The notes under the pieces are model-generated. The model was not told the origin of the DNA, made no database searches, and saw nothing but the letters and a program-made list of their open reading frames with translations. Shown piece by piece: positions 1 through 5,551 of a DNA stretch of 5,551 nt. The position numbers and the translations under genes are program-made. Numbering within the stretch: the stretch's first letter is position 1; every line of letters starts with the position of its first letter. The DNA is from Anaerolineales bacterium UBA5069 (lineage in GTDB: Bacteria; Chloroflexota; Anaerolineae; Caldilineales; Caldilineaceae). Where the stretch lies: NCBI GenBank assembly GCA_002415895.1, contig DIAV01000333.1, positions 1 through 5,551 of the forward strand. Direction: 5' to 3'.

Positions 1-197
1 TCACTGCGGTATCACTTTAGTGCTTTGCTCCGCCTCCCTGCACTGACACAGCGGGTCAGGACAGCGTATTTCAGTTACCCATACATACGCTTGCCCACTT
101 CGTAACCATCGATAGGTGTCCTCGCTGACTCGTTGTGGTTTACTGGCAGTCGTTGGCTTGCCACCGCGTTGCTTGCCCGGCGCGCCGTCCGCCTTGT

Positions 198-212
198 GCG
201 CTGAGTCAGCGC
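198..212. promoter_or_regulatory. perfect 15-bp dyad upstream of the SRPBCC gene
   Basis: GCGCTGA and TCAGCGC form a perfect 7-bp inverted repeat around a single central G, 37 bp before the ATG at 250. With no room for an RNA loop it cannot make a good hairpin, so a binding site for a dimeric repressor or activator is the more natural reading. This is inference: no regulator gene is next to it, and a GC-rich palindrome can occur by chance. Confidence 0.3.
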
Positions 213-235
213 GCCCGGAACGCTGCACTGTATTT

Positions 236-241
236 GAGGGA
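236..241 (+). promoter_or_regulatory. ribosome binding site of the SRPBCC gene
   Basis: GAGGGA lies 8 nt before the ATG at 250-252, a normal Shine-Dalgarno position. It supports that ATG as the start. Confidence 0.6.
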
Positions 242-249
242 TACCCACC

Positions 250-1197
250 ATGCACGCCAGACGCCGATTCACTGACTTTCTTCTCCGTTTTGCCGCTGCG
301 CTATGCGTAGTCGCCCTCGTGCTGGTCGTCTACATGGGGGTGGCCCGCCCATTCATGCTGCACTGGGGCGCCACCCCCAGCGAGATCGCACGCGCATTGC
401 CCGGTGACGAGCTTGCGCTGCAGCCATCCTTCGACGCCACGCGCGCCATCACAATCGACGCGCCGCCCGAGCAGATCTGGCCGTGGGTCGTCCAGATTGG
501 CTTTGGGCGCGCCGGCTTCTATGGCTACGACATTCTCGAGAACATTGCCAGCCCAACCGGTCTGCGCAGCGCCACGACGATTCTTCCCGCATTGCAGAAC
601 CCGCTGCCGGGAGAGCCGCTGCCGCTCAGTGCCGCCGGAGGCCTTGTTTTTTCTACGGTCGAGCCACCCAATGTCCTCATTTGGACAGGGCCGGACGACA
701 CTGGCGGCCAGTTCCTTTGGTTTCTCGAACCGACAGGCGACGGCCAGACGCGCCTAATCAGCCGCATTCGCTGGAGCCACCACTGGACGCAGCCGGGCGT
801 ACTGGCTATGGATATGTTTACAGAGATTGCCGACCATATTGCCGTGCGTGAGGTCCTGCTGGGGGTGAAAGGACGCGTCGAGGGGCATAATCCGCCCGCC
901 TGGCAGCAGGATGGCGAGTTCTATGGCTATGTTGCGGCGTGGTTGATCTTTGTGGCGGCGCTGGTGGTTTTGCTCGTCCGGCCGCTAACCCGAAGGCGCT
1001 GGCTGCTTGTGCTGGCCACAGGCCTTCTCTGGCTGATTGTCATGTATGCACCCGGCGGTTTGTGGATGGAGTGGCTGCTGACACTGCTTTCCGCCGTGCT
1101 GCTCGGGATTGCTGCCCGCCGCGACCACCCGCGTGCAGACGCTTTGCACACCGATCCGCGCCCCACCCGCCCGCGCACCCCGCGTCTGGCGCAGTAA
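250..1197 (+). CDS. membrane-anchored SRPBCC (START-like fold) protein, function unknown
   Basis: This is a 315-aa protein with an ATG start behind a GAGGGA site and a TAA stop. Basic residues (MHARRR) precede a hydrophobic segment at about 11-31 that probably anchors it in the membrane. Residues about 45-210 look like an SRPBCC/polyketide-cyclase-like domain: LPGDEL (50-55), then ATRAITIDAPPEQIWPWVVQ (63-82), where the conserved pattern 'I.IdAPpe.vWpWl.Q' is typical, followed by GRAGFYGYDILEN (86-98). The C-terminal third has further hydrophobic segments at about 225-245, 250-267 and 270-289, ending in an Arg/Pro-rich tail. SRPBCC domains form a deep hydrophobic ligand pocket, but the ligand of this membrane-linked subgroup is not known to me, so no reaction is assigned. 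It stands alone on the plus strand and converges on the ecfA gene. Family assignment is fairly sure; function is open. Confidence 0.8.
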   Translation: MHARRRFTDFLLRFAAALCVVALVLVVYMGVARPFMLHWGATPSEIARALPGDELALQPSFDATRAITIDAPPEQIWPWVVQIGFGRAGFYGYDILENIASPTGLRSATTILPALQNPLPGEPLPLSAAGGLVFSTVEPPNVLIWTGPDDTGGQFLWFLEPTGDGQTRLISRIRWSHHWTQPGVLAMDMFTEIADHIAVREVLLGVKGRVEGHNPPAWQQDGEFYGYVAAWLIFVAALVVLLVRPLTRRRWLLVLATGLLWLIVMYAPGGLWMEWLLTLLSAVLLGIAARRDHPRADALHTDPRPTRPRTPRLAQ

Positions 1198-1204
1198 CTG
1201 AACG

Positions 1205-1268
1205 ATGTGACGCAAGGGCACGGAAGCTTTTTCGTGCCCTTGCAAATCTTGGCGCCTACGCGTCACAT
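1205..1268. terminator. nested inverted repeats between convergent genes, probable bidirectional terminator
   Basis: The inner hairpin has perfect 11-bp arms, GCAAGGGCACG (1212-1222) and CGTGCCCTTGC (1233-1243). It can extend inward through GAA/TTT pairs (one of them a G-T wobble) to a 4-nt loop at 1226-1229. An outer perfect 9-bp pair, ATGTGACGC (1205-1213) and GCGTCACAT (1260-1268), brackets it and shares two bases with the inner left arm, so the two structures cannot both form fully. The element sits 7 bp after the stop of the SRPBCC gene and directly abuts the stop of the ecfA gene. This is where a shared terminator is expected. Neither strand shows a U-run right after the stem; the only T-run (1228-1232) is in the loop and inner stem. 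It is therefore not a textbook intrinsic terminator. Confidence 0.6.
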
Positions 1269-3041
1269 TCATTGCTGTTGCATCAGCACCACAATTGCAT
1301 CGACGGCTTCGTCCAGTGTCGTGATTGGGCCGGGCATGGGCAGGCCTGCGCCGGCCAGCGCGTCGGCCAGTTGCGTAATCGCGGGCACATTCAGCCCTTG
1401 CGCACGCAGCGCCGCACCATTGCCAAAGACCTGCGCGGGCGGCCCCTCCATCACCGTACGCCCTTCGGCAATGACGATGATGCGGTCGCAGACTGCGGCC
1501 AGCTCTTCCATGTTGTGGGAGACAATGATCAGCGTAACGCCCTCTGCGTTGAGCGCGAGAATGTTGCCCAACAGATGGCGGCGGCCCTGCGGGTCCAGCC
1601 CGGCGGTGGGTTCGTCCAGCACAAGCACTTCGGGCTCGAGCGCGAGCACGCCCGCCAGCGCCACGCGCCGCCGCTGCCCGCCGCTAAGCTGGATCGCCAT
1701 GCGATCCTTGTATGCCTCAAAATCAAGTTCCACGCTTGCCATGGCCTTGCGCACGCGTGCGCGCACCTGCTCGCGGTCCAGCCCCATCTTGCGCGGGCCA
1801 AAGGCGATGTCGTCACCCACATATTGCTCAAAGAGTTGCGCCTCGGGGAACTGGAAGACGAGGCCCACGCGCCGGCGCAAGGCGCGCAGGTCTGTGGCCG
1901 GGTTGGCGGTATCCTGCCCCAGCACAGCCACGCGCCCGCCATGCGCCCGCAGCAGTCCATTCAGGTGCTGCAGCACGGTGGATTTGCCCGAGCCTGTGTG
2001 GCCGATGACGCCCACAACCTCACCCCGCTGCACATGCATATCCACGCCGAAGAGCGCCTGCACTTCGAGCGGCGTCCCACGCATGTAATAGTGGACGAGG
2101 TCGTTCACATCAATCACCACCTCAGCCGCGGTCTTGCCTGTCTCCTGCGCTGGAATTTGCACAGGCGCCATGGCGGGAAGGGTGGATGCGCCCGCACCGA
2201 CCTGCTCCAGCACGGCGGCAACAATTTCGTCGCTGGAAAGCAAGCCCGCGGGGAAGCCAGGTGTGCGCGCGTGCAGCGCCGCACCAACCTGCGCCATCTG
2301 CGGCACATCGAGATGCAGTGCGCGCAAGCGCTCGCCCTGGTCAAAGAGCGCGCGCGGCGTGCCTTCCAGCACAATGCGCCCATCCTCCATGATAACGATG
2401 CGGTCGGCTTCGACCGCCTCCTCCATGAAGTGGGTGATGGAGACAACGGTAACGCCTTGTTCATGGTTGAGGCGACGCACCACAGCCAGCACCTCGGCGC
2501 GGCCCTGCGGGTCGAGCATGGCGGTGGCTTCGTCAAGCACAAGCACTTCGGGGCGCATGGCCAGGACACCCGCAATGCAGACGCGCTGCTTCTGCCCGCC
2601 CGAGAGCAGATGAGGCGCGCGCAAGCGCAGTTCGCGCAAATCCACCTGGCCCAGCGCCCAGTCAACGCGTGCGATCATCTCATCACGCGGCACGCCCAGG
2701 TTCTCGGGGCCGAACGCGACATCCTCCTCCACCATGGTCGCGACAATCTGGTTGTCGGGCTGCTGAAAGACCATGCCCACGGTGGTGCGGATGTCGCGCA
2801 CATGCTTCTTCTCGCGTGTGTTCCATCCCTCCACCCATACGTCGCCCGCATTGGGCAGCAGCAGCCCGTTGAGATGGCGCGCCAACGTGGACTTGCCCGA
2901 GCCATTGTGGCCCAGCACAACCACATACTCACCACGGCGCACATCCATGCTTACGCCGCGCAGCGCCTGCACGGCAGGGCGCGTGCCCGCGGCGGGGTAG
3001 GCATAGGAGATGTTGTCAATGCGCAGGATGGGATTGGCCAA
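1269..3041 (-). CDS. fused ECF transporter ATPase (EcfA1-EcfA2 in one chain)
   Basis: This 590-aa protein holds two complete ABC ATPase domains. In energy-coupling-factor transporters two such ATPases, normally separate proteins, sit on the cytoplasmic face and drive uptake of vitamins or metal ions through EcfT and an S component. Domain 1 has Walker A GHNGSGKST (44-52), Q-loop FQQPDNQ (92-98), signature LSGGQKQR (146-153), Walker B VLVLDEAT (166-173) and H-loop His204. Domain 2 has GHTGSGKST (347-355), FQFPEAQLF (396-404), LSGGQRRR (452-459), VLVLDEPT (472-479) and His509. The Q-loop forms identify half 1 as EcfA1-like and half 2 as EcfA2-like. All ATPase residues look intact. Each half ends in a similar tail (P..aqvgaaL / P.itqlAdaL ... 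DE.v.A), joined by a linker at about 281-305. The start is TTG at 3041; an in-frame TAG at 3054-3056 leaves no room for much more, and only a weak GAAG precedes it. No EcfT or S component lies in the window, so the substrate is unknown. Confidence 0.9.
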   Translation of the reverse strand: MANPILRIDNISYAYPAAGTRPAVQALRGVSMDVRRGEYVVVLGHNGSGKSTLARHLNGLLLPNAGDVWVEGWNTREKKHVRDIRTTVGMVFQQPDNQIVATMVEEDVAFGPENLGVPRDEMIARVDWALGQVDLRELRLRAPHLLSGGQKQRVCIAGVLAMRPEVLVLDEATAMLDPQGRAEVLAVVRRLNHEQGVTVVSITHFMEEAVEADRIVIMEDGRIVLEGTPRALFDQGERLRALHLDVPQMAQVGAALHARTPGFPAGLLSSDEIVAAVLEQVGAGASTLPAMAPVQIPAQETGKTAAEVVIDVNDLVHYYMRGTPLEVQALFGVDMHVQRGEVVGVIGHTGSGKSTVLQHLNGLLRAHGGRVAVLGQDTANPATDLRALRRRVGLVFQFPEAQLFEQYVGDDIAFGPRKMGLDREQVRARVRKAMASVELDFEAYKDRMAIQLSGGQRRRVALAGVLALEPEVLVLDEPTAGLDPQGRRHLLGNILALNAEGVTLIIVSHNMEELAAVCDRIIVIAEGRTVMEGPPAQVFGNGAALRAQGLNVPAITQLADALAGAGLPMPGPITTLDEAVDAIVVLMQQQ

Positions 3042-3067
3042 GGGGTCTTCAATCTAGAGAAATCATT

Positions 3068-3135
3068 GGTAAGTGGTAAGTGGTAAGTGGTAAGTGGTTG
3101 ACTGGTTGACTGGTTGACTGGTTGACTGGTTGACT
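3068..3135 (+). repeat. left arm: 4 x GGTAAGT then 5 x GGTTGACT
   Basis: Heptamers run at 3068-3074, 3075-3081, 3082-3088 and 3089-3095. Octamers run at 3096-3103, 3104-3111, 3112-3119, 3120-3127 and 3128-3135. All nine units are perfect and contiguous, suggesting recent expansion by slippage. Confidence 0.95.
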
Positions 3136-3150
3136 GGAATCGCATCGAAG

Positions 3151-3212
3151 AGTCAACCAGTCAACCAGTCAACCAGTTAACCAATCGACCAGTCAACCAC
3201 TTACCACTTACC
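3151..3212 (-). repeat. right arm: 6 octamers then 2 heptamers, reverse complement of the left arm
   Basis: AGTCAACC is perfect at 3151-3158, 3159-3166, 3167-3174 and 3191-3198. Two inner units have drifted: AGTTAACC (3175-3182, one change) and AATCGACC (3183-3190, two changes). ACTTACC follows at 3199-3205 and 3206-3212, and a partial ACC then fades into unrelated sequence. This arm carries all the point changes while the left arm is perfect. Confidence 0.95.
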
Positions 3213-3221
3213 ACCTACTCT

Positions 3222-4334
3222 TCACTCACCCAAAAGAATCATGTCATTGCGATGCATGGCGGCGCTGCCGTAGGCAAAGCCCAGCCGCTGCACAACCTCG
3301 TGCGATTTGCAGCCCGCAATGGTACGTAAATCGTTGGCCGTGTAGGGCGTCAGCCCGCGCGCCACTTCACTGCCACCGGCATCGACAATCAGCACGGTGT
3401 CGCCGCGGTTGAAATCACCCTCGACCGCGACGATGCCCGCGGGCAACAGGCTGCGGCCGTGACGCAGGACGGCGTCGGCAGCGCCTGCGTCCACAACAAT
3501 CCGGCCGCTGGCGCGCGGCCCGGCCAAAATCCACTGCTTGCGGCCTACAAGGGGGCTTTCGGGTGCGGGGAAGCGCGTGCCCACAGCCTCACCGGCGGCG
3601 GCGCGCAGAATCACGTTGGGCTCGCGCCCGGCGGCAATCACCACGTCGGAGCCGGCCTGGTGCGCAATGGAGGCCGCCTGCAGCTTTGTCACCATGCCGC
3701 CCGTACCCAACCCGGTGGAGGTGCCACCGGCACTGCGGCGCAACGACTGGTCAATGTGATGCACCTCGGCAATCAACTCCGCGGTAGGATCCACACGTGG
3801 ATCGGCGGTATAGAGGCCATCCTGGTCGGTGAGAATGAGCAGCAGGTCGGCCCCCACCAGCATGGCCACCAGCGCCGAGAGATTGTCGTTGTCACCTACG
3901 CGAATTTCCTCGGTGGCCACAGCGTCGTTTTCGTTGACAACGGGCACAATGCGTCGATCCAGGAGCACGCCAAAGGTGTCGCGCGCGTTCAGGTAGCGGC
4001 GGCGGTTCTCCACGTCGGCGCGCGTCAGCAAGATCTGCCCCGTGTGAATGCCGAAGATGTCGAAGAAGCGATCCCACAGCAGCATGAGGCGCGGCTGGCC
4101 CACAGCCGCGAGCAATTGCTTGCTCTGGATGGTCGCGGGCAGCGCGGGAAAGTCGAGCACGGCGCGCCCCACCGCCACCGCGCCCGAGGTGCAAACGACA
4201 ATATCGTGGCCTGCGCGGTAGAGTGCGGCGCACTGGCGCACAAGCTCAATCATGTGCGCCTGATCCAGTTGTTTGCCGCCGCCAGTGAGCACGCTGGTGC
4301 CCAGCTTGATGACAATGCGTTTCTTTGTGCTCAT
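3222..4334 (-). CDS. proB: glutamate 5-kinase (ProB) with C-terminal PUA domain
   Basis: ProB phosphorylates L-glutamate with ATP to gamma-glutamyl phosphate, the first and feedback-controlled step of proline synthesis in the cytoplasm. The protein has 370 aa, the usual length (about 367 in E. coli). The amino-acid kinase domain shows KLGTS (10-14), SGAVAVG (50-56), NENDAV (134-139), GDNDNLSA (147-154), LTDQDGLYTADPR (168-180) and GTGGMVTKL (210-218, with the expected Lys217). A PUA domain follows at about 277-355 (DAGAADAVLRHGRSLLPAGI at 282-301, then GDFNRGDTV and RGLTPY), ending with HRNDM (361-365). No catalytic residue appears missing. The start is ATG at 4332-4334, with KKRIVIKLGTS directly following as in other ProB proteins; no clear Shine-Dalgarno is seen. 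Its usual partner proA (glutamyl phosphate reductase) is not adjacent: downstream comes the repeat and then ecfA. The hydrolase gene lies 61 bp upstream on the same strand, so co-transcription is possible. Confidence 0.97.
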   Translation of the reverse strand: MSTKKRIVIKLGTSVLTGGGKQLDQAHMIELVRQCAALYRAGHDIVVCTSGAVAVGRAVLDFPALPATIQSKQLLAAVGQPRLMLLWDRFFDIFGIHTGQILLTRADVENRRRYLNARDTFGVLLDRRIVPVVNENDAVATEEIRVGDNDNLSALVAMLVGADLLLILTDQDGLYTADPRVDPTAELIAEVHHIDQSLRRSAGGTSTGLGTGGMVTKLQAASIAHQAGSDVVIAAGREPNVILRAAAGEAVGTRFPAPESPLVGRKQWILAGPRASGRIVVDAGAADAVLRHGRSLLPAGIVAVEGDFNRGDTVLIVDAGGSEVARGLTPYTANDLRTIAGCKSHEVVQRLGFAYGSAAMHRNDMILLGE

Positions 4335-4395
4335 AAATGTGTTTCGGGTGGAAGGTTCGTCATCGGCGGTTTCTGCCCTATGGCTTCATCATGCA

Positions 4396-5551
4396 TTACG
4401 GCGCGGCCTCGGGCGCAATGTATATCTCCCTGTAGCCGGGTGGCGGCTCAAGGGTGGGCGCAGGCGGCGGATCGCGCGGTTCCTTCTCCTGCGCCTTCTG
4501 GAACTCGAAAAAGGTCCACGCAATGCGGCTGATCTTCTGCATGGTGCTGTTGCTCGTCGCCCAGTCCATCCACCCCTGGCGATAAAGGAAGATGCTCATT
4601 ACGTACGGCCCTTTGGGTCCCCAAATCAGCGCCACGTCGCTGTGCGACTCATAGGCAAAACCATGCTTGTGGACAATCCACTGATCGTCGCGATTGGGCA
4701 GCCCACCCCACACCATTTCGCGAAACTGGTCATGCGTCATGTAGAAGAGGATCTGCCAGCATTCAGCGGGCGTAATTGCGCCGGGGTAGGTGGCAATCAG
4801 CGGCCCCTCGTTTTGTGTGCACAGGTAGATGTCCGAGAGGATGCGCCCCATCTCGCGCGGCGTGGATTGCAGATTGCTGTCGGGATCAGTCTCCCACGCG
4901 GTTTGTTGGTTGCCCGGTGTGGCAATCTGCGGCAGTTGCGTCTGGAAATCATAGCCCGACTGCATGTAAGTGGAGGTGAAGCCCAGGGTGCGCATCATCT
5001 CGGTAAAGACGCGCGTACCCGCCGTTACATCGCCATCGCCAATAAAAGCAAGCAGCTGGTTGGCGGCATTGTTGTTGCTCTCACCCAGCGCATAATCAAG
5101 CAGCAACCCAATCTCCTGGCTGCCTTCATCATCGGCAGCCACGCCATTGGCAAGCTTGCGCATGACGGCGGTGGCAATCCCAATCTTGAGCGTGGACATG
5201 CCCGAGAAGGAGACATCCGAATCGACCGATGCCTCGCTCGCTGAAGCGCCCTCTGCGGCCATGAGATCATGCACATAGATTGCCGCAAAACCGGGGAACT
5301 GCATGGTTTGCGTGTTGAGCACGCGCGCGAGATCGTCCATGGAGGGATCCGGCGGTGGCGTTTCGATGTGCACCAGATTGGCCACGCGCCCGTCGTTGCG
5401 CGTCAGCGCCTCCACAATCGTGGGAATGCTGGCGTCGATGTCGAGCGTGTAGCCGGGCGAACCGACCACCCACGCCCACTCATCCAGCGTGGGGTCCGGC
5501 CCGGCGGGGGTGGCTGACGCATCTGCGGCGCCTTCGTCCACTGCGCCTTCG
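4396..5551 (-). CDS. beta-lactamase-fold serine hydrolase (class A / Beta-lactamase2-like), 5' end outside window
   Basis: The frame stays open to the right edge. The first possible start inside is GTG at 5539-5541, but codons upstream (…EGA) continue, so the true N terminus, possibly a signal or lipoprotein peptide, is probably missing. Residues below count from that GTG. An N-terminal stretch (about 29-75, GYTLDIDASIPTIVEAL) resembles the small domain often set before cell-wall enzymes such as VanW or L,D-transpeptidases; this is tentative. Then comes the penicillin-recognising fold: FSGMSTLK (112-119) with SxxK nucleophile Ser116 and Lys119; SNN (155-157) in place of SDN; STPREM (226-231), as in class A enzymes; and KHG (292-294) in place of K[TS]G. 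No convincing class A Glu166 equivalent is visible. The C terminus (about 350-381) is Pro/Glu-rich. It probably acts outside the membrane as a cell-wall peptidase-like or penicillin-binding hydrolase. Resistance activity should not be assumed from these motifs. Confidence 0.8.
   Translation of the reverse strand, partial: EGAVDEGAADASATPAGPDPTLDEWAWVVGSPGYTLDIDASIPTIVEALTRNDGRVANLVHIETPPPDPSMDDLARVLNTQTMQFPGFAAIYVHDLMAAEGASASEASVDSDVSFSGMSTLKIGIATAVMRKLANGVAADDEGSQEIGLLLDYALGESNNNAANQLLAFIGDGDVTAGTRVFTEMMRTLGFTSTYMQSGYDFQTQLPQIATPGNQQTAWETDPDSNLQSTPREMGRILSDIYLCTQNEGPLIATYPGAITPAECWQILFYMTHDQFREMVWGGLPNRDDQWIVHKHGFAYESHSDVALIWGPKGPYVMSIFLYRQGWMDWATSNSTMQKISRIAWTFFEFQKAQEKEPRDPPPAPTLEPPPGYREIYIAPEAAP

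Larger units (their letters stand above)
1..249. other. leader region without a convincing gene
   Basis: No recognisable gene is seen here. A minus-strand open frame of 84 codons (GTG at 253-255 to TGA at 1-3) crosses the whole region and overlaps the start of the plus-strand gene. Its codons lack the strong G/C third-position preference of the neighbouring genes, and its product has no family features I recognise beyond a short Cys cluster (CPDPLCQC). The plus strand is broken by stops. I found no convincing -35/-10 pair. The supportable content is a 15-bp dyad at 198-212 and a ribosome-binding site at 236-241, so the right part is probably the promoter/5' leader of the gene starting at 250. 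Confidence 0.5.
3068..3212. repeat. compound tandem repeats arranged as one large inverted repeat
   Basis: This is a mirror-ordered array in the gap between proB and ecfA. From left to right it has four GGTAAGT heptamers, five GGTTGACT octamers, a 15-nt centre (3136-3150), six AGTCAACC-type octamers and two ACTTACC heptamers. The right half is the reverse complement of the left in both unit type and order, so either strand could form a stem of about 60 bp with a short loop, or a cruciform in DNA. Copy numbers differ between arms (5 against 6 octamers, 4 against 2 heptamers), so pairing can slip by whole units. On the minus strand it lies 9 bp after the proB stop and 26 bp before the ecfA start. 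It could act as a transcription barrier or mRNA stabiliser between the two genes, or be a dispersed repeat that landed here. Function is inference; the structure is seen directly. Confidence 0.95.

Noticed and set aside
1..255. 84-codon minus-strand frame in the leader
   Set aside because: It overlaps the well-supported start at 250, has codon use unlike its neighbours and no recognisable family. A small real gene cannot be fully excluded.
939..3086. 715-codon plus-strand open frame opposite ecfA
   Set aside because: It is antisense to a clearly conserved two-domain ATPase, its product is Ala/Arg/His-rich low-complexity with no family motif, and it overlaps the end of the SRPBCC gene. It results from GC-rich codon bias.
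2951..3145. 64-codon minus-strand frame reading through the repeat (STSQPVNQ-type peptide)
   Set aside because: The repeated peptide is just translation of the octamer array, and the frame continues out of phase into ecfA.
3068..3212. CRISPR array
   Set aside because: Units are only 7-8 bp and contiguous, there are no unique spacers, and the second half is inverted.
3068..3212. Insertion sequence or MITE ends
   Set aside because: There is no transposase and no clear target-site duplication beside the arms. The inverted arms consist wholly of tandem units, unlike terminal inverted repeats.
4335..4395. Terminator or promoter between the hydrolase gene and proB
   Set aside because: No inverted repeat of useful length and no convincing -35/-10 or Shine-Dalgarno sequence is visible in these 61 bases.
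3459..5244. Plus-strand open frames of 357 and 323 codons opposite proB and the hydrolase gene
   Set aside because: Both are antisense to genes with intact family motifs, and their products show no recognisable domain.

Overview
This 5.55 kb window is GC-rich bacterial chromosomal DNA with four protein-coding genes and one striking intergenic repeat. The proteins and the codon use (mostly G or C in third position) fit a free-living, high-GC bacterium. The combination of a fused two-ATPase ECF protein, a membrane-anchored SRPBCC protein and a beta-lactamase-fold serine hydrolase suggests a member of the Chloroflexota (Anaerolineae/Caldilineae-like). That placement is inference from gene style, with no marker gene to prove it.

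Layout. Positions 1-249 are a leader without a convincing gene. It carries a 15-bp dyad (198-212) and a Shine-Dalgarno-like GAGGGA (236-241) that serves the first gene. Positions 250-1197 (+) encode a membrane-anchored SRPBCC-fold protein. Positions 1198-1268 separate this gene from the convergent ecfA gene and contain nested inverted repeats that look like a shared bidirectional terminator. Positions 1269-3041 (-) encode a single polypeptide that fuses the two ATPases, EcfA1-like then EcfA2-like, of an energy-coupling-factor vitamin/metal transporter. Positions 3042-3221 are an intergenic region dominated by a mirror-ordered array: four GGTAAGT and five GGTTGACT units face six AGTCAACC-type and two ACTTACC units, which could fold into a stem of about 60 bp. 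Positions 3222-4334 (-) encode glutamate 5-kinase (ProB, with PUA domain). Positions 4396-5551 (-) encode a beta-lactamase-fold serine hydrolase that runs off the right edge of the window.

The three minus-strand genes lie head to tail (hydrolase, 61-bp gap, proB, 180-bp gap with the repeat, ecfA) and could be partly co-transcribed. They do not form an evident pathway: proA is not beside proB, and no EcfT or substrate-binding S component is present. The big hairpin between proB and ecfA is the most likely point where transcription is separated. The other long open frames (for example 939-3086 on the + strand) are antisense shadows caused by the high GC content.

I see no new multi-gene system here. 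The most unusual items are the compound tandem/inverted repeat, the fused ATPase with near-identical DNA at its two Walker B regions, and the altered active-site motifs of the serine hydrolase.
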